This document shows, one piece after another, positions 53,201-64,000 of a stretch of 64,000 nt of DNA. This DNA comes from Brugia malayi (lineage: Eukaryota; Nematoda; Chromadorea; Rhabditida; Onchocercidae). Under the pieces are notes generated by a model that was not told where the DNA came from, made no database searches, and was given only the letters and a program-made list of their open reading frames with translations. How positions within the stretch are numbered: position 1 is the first letter of the stretch; every line of letters starts with the position of its first letter. The position numbers and the translations under genes were made by a program. The stretch lies in the NCBI RefSeq assembly GCF_000002995.4, contig NW_025062475.1:10854187-10918186 (forward strand), in the 5' to 3' direction.

Positions 53201-56200
53201 CGTCCAGTGGCTTGAATTTATCGAAGTAGGCTTTACGCCACTATGTAAAATGTGTTCAAATTTATCAGAAGAAGGTCAAATGGCATTGGCATCAGTGTGG
53301 GCTAGTTTTGGATCCCAATGGATACAGGAACGTATTAACCTTATGCAACAGGTATCTTTTCTTGACTTTTGTTTTATCTAAAATTTCCATAAATTACCTA
53401 TTTATGTTTTTTTTTTTTTTTTTTTCGGATGCCATTGATTATTCTTATTGCTATTGATGAACTTTTGGTGTCATGTTTCATTCTAGGCAATTACTCTTCG
53501 TGTCTTAACTGTGATTGATGCTGTTGGAAGCTTACCATTATTTACTGATCGAATTGAACCATTACCGGCTGCAATTCAGGCCTTATCTATATTGTACAAA
53601 GCAACTTTGATCAGATCCAGACGTGATATGATTCTGCCTTGGAGTATGCTTCATTTTTTGATCTTAAAAATTATTAAGTCAATGGTTTTGCTATATTTGG
53701 AATATATGTATCTCTGTTTTCGTGTATTTTTAATGTATTTTTCTCATTTTTGAAATTTCAGATAGTGTTGTGCGCAGTCTTATAGCTTTATTTTTCTAGC
53801 ATTTCCATTTAGATATTACGACTAATGAAACGACGAGCGCGCATAATGCAGCCTTCTCAGCAGTGAATGCAGAAACTAGTGCGTTTTATTTCAAATAGTT
53901 TCTAGTCATTTCAACAATAATTTATCATATTTTGAGATTTTTATCATCTCTTATGACTAACAACATCCTATCGTTGATGTAAAAAGACATTAGCTACATG
54001 TAATTGAAGTCTTCCATAATGTTACTATCACTACTTATCGGTAATATCTCATTTTCCTCTTTCTTCACTGATTAATCAAATTGTTTTTTTATATTTTTAT
54101 GTGGCAGAAATGCTTTGGTATATTTTTCATAAAAAAAGTATTACGAAGGGAGCAGGTTAATATGAATTTCCTTTAGTAACCACCTTGCGTATTTCTTTCT
54201 TCAATGGGAAGAAAAATTTCTATTGAAAATTCTTATACCTTCAGTAATTATTCACTATTCAGGTAATGGAACAAATTTACGAGCAAACAGGCGGCGAAAT
54301 TTTTCATCATTTTTGGAGGCGTTTACTTATAGCGGTTCGCTTTCTACTTTATTTTGGCTACTTTCACAAAGAAATAATTATTACTGTTTGATCAATCTCA
54401 CAGTTCTGAACCTTACCATTTATTTATGGTAATAAATGATAGTAACAAATGATTTCATTGATTTCGTATTGTGAGAAGGATTACTTCCCATTTACTGTCC
54501 TCATTTCACATAAGAAAACTTCATTTGCAGGTATTGAACTAGACGAAGAAGAAGAAATCCGATTAGCAAAAGGAGCACCGATTGATGCATGGGTAGTAAC
54601 GAAAACTTGTTTGCCCTTAACAGAACTGATGAATTCAACACTAAGTGATAATATTTCAGTTCAGGATGATTTCGTTGCATATAAGGTTGTGTATTGCTAC
54701 TTTAACATAAAATTTCTGATTTCAATCAAAATAAGATTTTTTTTTTTTCGACGTTAGTTCAGCGAATTCGATGTTAAGTGATATAGTTTTGGTGCGCCGA
54801 AGTTTTTTTCGTGACATGTTCCATGTTGTCTCATAATTTCAGATTACAAGCGAAGCGTTTTCTCATGTAAATTGAGTTTGCTAACGTCTAGCATAGCATC
54901 TTGACTTATTTAAAATTTTTGGGATATATTTACTGTATGTCTTCTGATTATTAAAATGTGACTTTACTTTACCACATTTTATGCATAAACAGAATTAATG
55001 AATTTTTTTAGTCTTTTGAGAACGGACATGCATTTTCGGTGATGCCTGAATATTCATTCATATTAACAACCGAAGTGAAACAGCGTTTTCTCTACCTAAA
55101 TAATCGAATTCGTCAGAGAAGTGAACGTAGACAAGCATTGGCTGATGCTATAACATTCGGTGTCTCGATGGAACCATATTTGAAATTAAATGTTCGACGC
55201 GACAATATTATACGTGATGCTTTGGATAGTGTACGGTTTTTTCTTTAGTTTCCATCAAAGTTCATTATTTGATTTTTTTACACTCTTTTTTTTTTGGAAG
55301 ATAGTCTTGAGTAACATTATAGGTCTTACTTATTCAGTGTTTGCGATAATGTTACTAACCACATCATCTTGCGGATGTTCAGTTTTATGAAGTTGGTTGA
55401 TCAGTTGATGTATTACTTACGAATTTTGTAGACTGATCCTCTCAGTCACCGTTTGACAATTTTAATGCTTTATCATTGTGCTATTTCTAGCTTGCTGCAA
55501 TTGCAATAGATAATTCAGCTAACTTCAAGAAGCAGCTTCGGATTCAGTTTGATGGTGAACAAGCTGTAGACGAAGGAGGTGTATCGAAAGAGTTCTATCA
55601 GCTAATAACTGACGAACTGTTTTGTCCAGATTACGGTTCGTTTCGCAATTTTTTTTTTCCTTTTTTTAGATATTAAATGATATGCACAGAAGCAAATAAT
55701 TTAATATTATTTTGTTATGTTTATTTGTTGTTTTGTAACAGTATGTTGCTTAAATTTGCTTATCTATGGAACGAACTCCTTATTTATATCTCTATTTTGG
55801 TACTACTCGTGGTGTTTTGCTTCAGTTCATCATTATTTTAGGAATGTTTATTTTAAATGAAAAAACGGGTTTATATTGGTTCAATTCCCAGTGCAACTTT
55901 TGTGATGATGAATTCGGACTAATTGGATTATTATTTGGACTAGCCATATACAACAACATCCTTATTGATGTGCGCTTTCCGACATTAGTCTATGTGAAAT
56001 TACTCGCAAGACCTGCTGTTTTTGACGAACTTGCTCAAATTGATTCTGTAAGTCTTTTTAGGTGCTCCCAATTGCTTGGTTTTATTTTAAAATGCTTCAT
56101 GAGTTTTTCTAAATTCGTAATTATAATGCTTTGCTTTGCTTTGCAGTTGCAGATTCGTTTTTTAGGAATTGTACAGTGGATTACGACAATTGCTTGAATG

Positions 56201-57663
56201 TAATGATGATGTAGAAAACATTTACAATTATACATTTCAAATTTCATATAAAGATGTTTATGGCTGCAGTCATGATGAAGAGCTAATACCAAATGGTGCA
56301 AATATACCAGTAACACTTGCTAATAAAAAGGTTATTTAATCTTATCTTTCTGATTTTTATTTAAAATAGTCTGCGAATGTTGTACTGATTAATGTTCGAG
56401 GTTTGTCATTATTTAAATCGATAATTTTTTTTAAGGGATATTTTGTAGTATTACTGTGTAAAGTATTCTGAATAATTTTTGACCATTATTTTCTAGGTTA
56501 CTTTATGCATTTCGTATGTTTTAATTGCTTTAGGTAATAAACTTGTGGAGTCTTATCGCACATACTGACAACTAATACGCCTAGTTTCAAACTGTAAGGT
56601 CAACCTCAGTATTATTCAGGGCGTTTTTTTTTTTTTCAGAAATTTGTGGCTTGTTATGCTGATTTCTTATTAAATCGTTCGGTGAAACGGCAATTTGATG
56701 CTTTTAGTATGGGTTTTAATAAAGTAGTTAACCGTGGATTGTTGAGGAGATTATTTATGCCTGATGAAGTCGAACAGTTAGTTTGTGGTGTACTTGTAAG
56801 TTTCTTGCTTTTTTCCTTCTTTTACTTGACATGGAAATTCGAAAGTTCAAAGTCCTTTTTTTATACACTGTTGTGTACATAGATCTTCAATATTAGAAAA
56901 CATTTATTGTTCTTTTTAGATTGAGAAAGAATTACTTTGTGTGTTAAGTCTTATACATATCTAAATTTTCTGATGTTTCCTGCAGAAAATGTTTTAGGAT
57001 TTGGATTTCGATATACTAGCACAATGTACAAAATATCAAAACGGTTTTACTGAAACCAGTCAAACAATAAAGGTTGGTATTATGATAACACTTCAAAGTG
57101 TGACTGAATGATTTTAGTTTTTACATGGTTGTTTAGTTCATATTTATGAATTAATGAACTTTTTTTTTTCAGGATTTCTGGGCAGTGGCGAAGGCAATGA
57201 ACACGGAAGAAAAGAAAATGTTGCTTCAATTCATCACGGGTTCCGATAGGGTCCCTGTAGGAGGCTTAGCAAAATTAGAAGTTATTATTGCTCGAAATGG
57301 TGATAATAAGGAAAGGTCTGTTTTAATGTTTAGAAATATTTTAGTTTTTTTTTTTTATGACATTATAACTTAATGATATCCTATCCAGCTATTCCACTTG
57401 GTGCTACGAATTTCACTTATTACTACTATTATTGGTCTTATGAATACTGAAATAATCTTAAAACTTGTAGTTCGGAACTTTTACATCTTTCAACGATCCG
57501 CTCAAATTGTATATTTTTTTCAAGATTTGGAAATAATTTCAGACTGCCAACAGCTCATACCTGCTACAACGTGATGTTATTGCCCGATTATGGTGATCTT
57601 GAGATAACAAGAGAGCGTATTTCCAAAGCAATTAGCTATAGTCGTGGATTTGGTTTGCAGTAA
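50221..57663 (+). CDS. UBE3A: UBE3A/E6AP-type HECT ubiquitin ligase, 21 exons
   Basis: E3 ligase that takes ubiquitin from an E2 onto a catalytic cysteine and passes it to substrates. Exons: 50221-50313, 50958-51102, 51494-51684, 51857-52001, 52078-52228, 52404-52485, 52601-52662, 52775-52904, 53124-53351, 53487-53643, 53813-53878, 54263-54334, 54531-54685, 55012-55230, 55491-55635, 55842-56047, 56166-56330, 56640-56795, 56998-57072, 57173-57315, 57543-57663. Phases agree throughout; 2907 nt, 968 aa, against about 850-875 in human UBE3A. The AZUL zinc domain (residues about 32-79, [15 protein letters not shown] plus a later Cys) is the UBE3A signature. A Ser/Gln-rich acidic linker follows (about 140-290). 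The HECT domain starts near 565 ([46 protein letters not shown]), with catalytic Cys at about 936 in PTAHTCYNV. The C-terminus is SRGFGLQ. Identity is near certain. The short exons 11 and 12 (462-507) are less conserved and rest mainly on phase. Confidence 0.93.
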
Positions 57664-57976
57664 GGTAATTCTCTTAATTTTTTTTTCTTTGTTTTTATTT
57701 CTCTGATCTTGAAATAAAAGTGAAATCTGTGGTTCAAAGCTGGTTTTTACTGCTTTTTCAAAGTCTTCTAAATTTGATTGTCGTTTCAGGAGTTTTTTAG
57801 CTGAAAAGGAGCATAGCCTACTAACCACATAACTAATATTATCAGTGTTATGGATGCTTTAGAACTATGAAAAATCCCGAAATATATCCATAATAGGAAT
57901 CACCATTCAGCATTTTTGTATATAGTATTGTTCTGCGGTTTTCCTGCAAAACTGCAGTTTTATTTATGAAAATAAA
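57664..57976 (+). other. UBE3A 3'UTR with possible intron and poly(A) signal
   Basis: One base after the stop, GGTAATT could be a donor, paired with GTTTCAG ending at 57789. That would remove 125 nt from the 3'UTR. AATAAA at 57971-57976 is a plausible poly(A) signal. An intron after the stop could make the mRNA a nonsense-decay target, though it lies close to the stop codon. Confidence 0.35.
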
Positions 57977-59588
57977 CTATGGTGCCTTTTTTCTTTTCAA
58001 GTCATTGAAAAGCTTTAGAATCATTAGTTTTATTGTAATTTTAGGTTTTTTTTTTTTTTTTCTTTTTTTTTTTTTGTGCTAACCCTTCTTTTATGATTAT
58101 GTTTGGAGCAAAAGTCGTTACTTTCTCGAACTCATTTCTTTTATTCAGGATAGGAGTAATTTCTAATTTATTGGATTTTTTTTTCTTATGCTCAAAAGGA
58201 TGAAATGAATTGAAGAGTAAAAATGATTTCTAGATGATGCATTTCTTAAGGAAACAATAATTTTTATTGCATTGCCAAGTTGTATTTATTTGTATATCCC
58301 ATTGTATATTCCACTGATAGACTTCCAAATGTTAATAAGAAATATGCTAACGTGTAGAAAGTGATCGGGGACTATTTTTTCTATTAAGGCTAAAACATTT
58401 TCAAAAGTTCCACCAATTAAATTTTTTGATGCTAAAATCTTTTATATGCCGTCCGTTTTGTATAAAATTGCTCCAGATTCAATTTTTAACTGATTTTTTT
58501 TTCGAAATGGACTAATTTATTTTGAAACAAATTAAAATAATTGTATTAATAAAAGTAATTTTATGCGTCTTAATCTGTATTACAGTTTTTCATCGCGGTA
58601 AAAGTTTGAAGTTATACTGCTGTGAAAAGTTATGATCATTCAAGTCACCAAGTTTAATCGTAACAGCAATAAAGAAGTTCAAAAACAAGGGCTCGGTAAT
58701 GAAGACTTTGGAAAAAAAAAGAAGTCGAGCATTTATTGAAATCGACAAAAATTTCAATGCTCGATAAAGCAAGAAATAGTACTGACATATTCTGAAATTA
58801 AAAAGTTAATAATCTCGCCGAAAGAGTAATAAACCATTCCGAAACATAATTTTCAGTGGCAAACAAAACGAGAAACTTTTACTTCAATGTCTTAGATTAT
58901 AACACTTGCAGAAATGGAACAATCAAAATTCCTCCTATCGATAGTGGTAGTTTATAGGTTTATATTTTTTAAATTACAATCCTACAATTCATATATTTTT
59001 TTCCAACAATTAAGTGAAATATTATTTAAATTTTATCACTTGTCAAGGGGTTTTGTTTTAATATTTCTTTCTCAAATGTATGATACAATATGGGGAACTC
59101 TTTAGCTGATAATTTTTATGAATAAAATGACTACTTTTTTTTTTAAATTTAAATTAACTGAAAAAAAAATAGTTAAGAATGATCTAGGTATAAGATGAAT
59201 CTATGATATATTATTCATCCATTAATAAATTAATATTATTCATTTATATGTGTTCCCTAGAATTGATGAGATATAGTATTTAAGAATAAACTGTAAAAAA
59301 CAAGGGAAAAAATTTCGTATCAAAATATAAATTTTGAAAAATTTTATAACTCTACCAAACTTAGTGACTAATATGCTAACCTTTGACCTTTGAGAATGAT
59401 GGACAATTTAAAGCATTATTTTAACCATATGTCATTGCAAGGATATGAATTGCATTCGATAATTGTGACAAAACTGAGAAAATATATAACAAAAGAACAT
59501 TTCATTTCAATTTTTTACGAAAGTGAAGAAGAGAGGGAGAGAGAGGGGGAGAGAGAGAGAGAGAAAAGAAGGAAAAAAGGGAAAGACT
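57977..59588. other. Convergent intergenic region
   Basis: Lies between the 3' ends of the ligase and the astacin. No coding exon was found. It has poly(T) runs near 58049-58075 and a GA tract at 59529-59572 just past the astacin stop. Confidence 0.55.
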
Positions 59589-63819
<4,231 letters not shown>

Positions 63820-64000
63820 CTGTGAAGCAAAGGAAATTTTTGATTTTTTTTTTTTTTTTCAATTATATTAAAAATATTTTGAAATTAAATAGTAATTCAT
63901 TTTAATGTATAATTATCTTTGTGGAAAATTAACTTTTTGTTATTATTAAAATTCGAATATTTCACTATGATAAAGTAAAATATTTTATCGCAAATTTGCT
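63820..64000. other. Right edge, intron of the astacin gene
   Basis: No exon with splice borders is seen here. The upstream astacin exons, with signal peptide and most of the propeptide, must lie beyond the window. Confidence 0.6.

Noticed and set aside
55766..55841. Plus-strand ATG and open frame upstream of UBE3A exon 16
   Set aside because: This is intron reading into the exon; only the part after ATTTTAG at 55841 matches the HECT domain.

Overview
This looks like about 64 kb of a very AT-rich nematode nuclear genome. The evidence is many short exons bounded by GT donors and U-rich YAG acceptors, acceptor-like sites sitting directly before start codons (expected for spliced-leader trans-splicing), a LIT-1-type Nemo-like kinase, and a secreted astacin ending in a ShKT domain. 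The species cannot be named from the sequence; a parasitic clade III worm is only a guess. Three protein genes can be reconstructed exon by exon. In each, phases agree across every junction and the joined protein follows its family in order.

Layout. 1-11.1 kb: AT-rich DNA with no gene seen, holding an 81-bp satellite at the left edge and a 39-bp minisatellite. 11.1-23.6 kb, minus strand: lit-1/NLK, 14 coding exons, 568 codons, with a 4.8-kb first intron. Two further open segments at 25.9-26.0 kb and 29.4-29.65 kb end in the same splice phase and may be alternative first exons. 26-50 kb: about 24 kb with no convincing gene, filled with tandem repeats (a 29-bp array with 87-bp higher-order structure, a 73-bp array), (GT)n and (GA)n tracts, long poly(A)/poly(T) runs, several GC-richer islands, hairpins and clusters of GATA-type sites. 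50.2-57.7 kb, plus strand: a UBE3A/E6AP-type HECT E3 ligase with an N-terminal AZUL zinc domain, 21 exons, 968 codons. 59.6-63.8 kb, minus strand: the 3' eight exons of an astacin zinc protease; its signal peptide and start lie beyond the right edge.

The genes do not form a pathway. LIT-1 is a Wnt/beta-catenin asymmetry kinase, UBE3A a ubiquitin ligase, and the astacin a secreted protease. lit-1 and the ligase are divergent across the large gene-free interval, so that interval may carry regulatory DNA for either. The ligase and the astacin are convergent, 1.9 kb apart.

No undescribed system was found. The points most worth checking are the candidate alternative N-termini of LIT-1, the Leu in place of the Met-turn methionine in the astacin, the THE rather than TQE activation motif in the kinase, decoy acceptors carrying in-frame stops before three ligase exons, and the gene-desert elements. 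All exon limits were read by eye and have not been checked against transcripts or databases.
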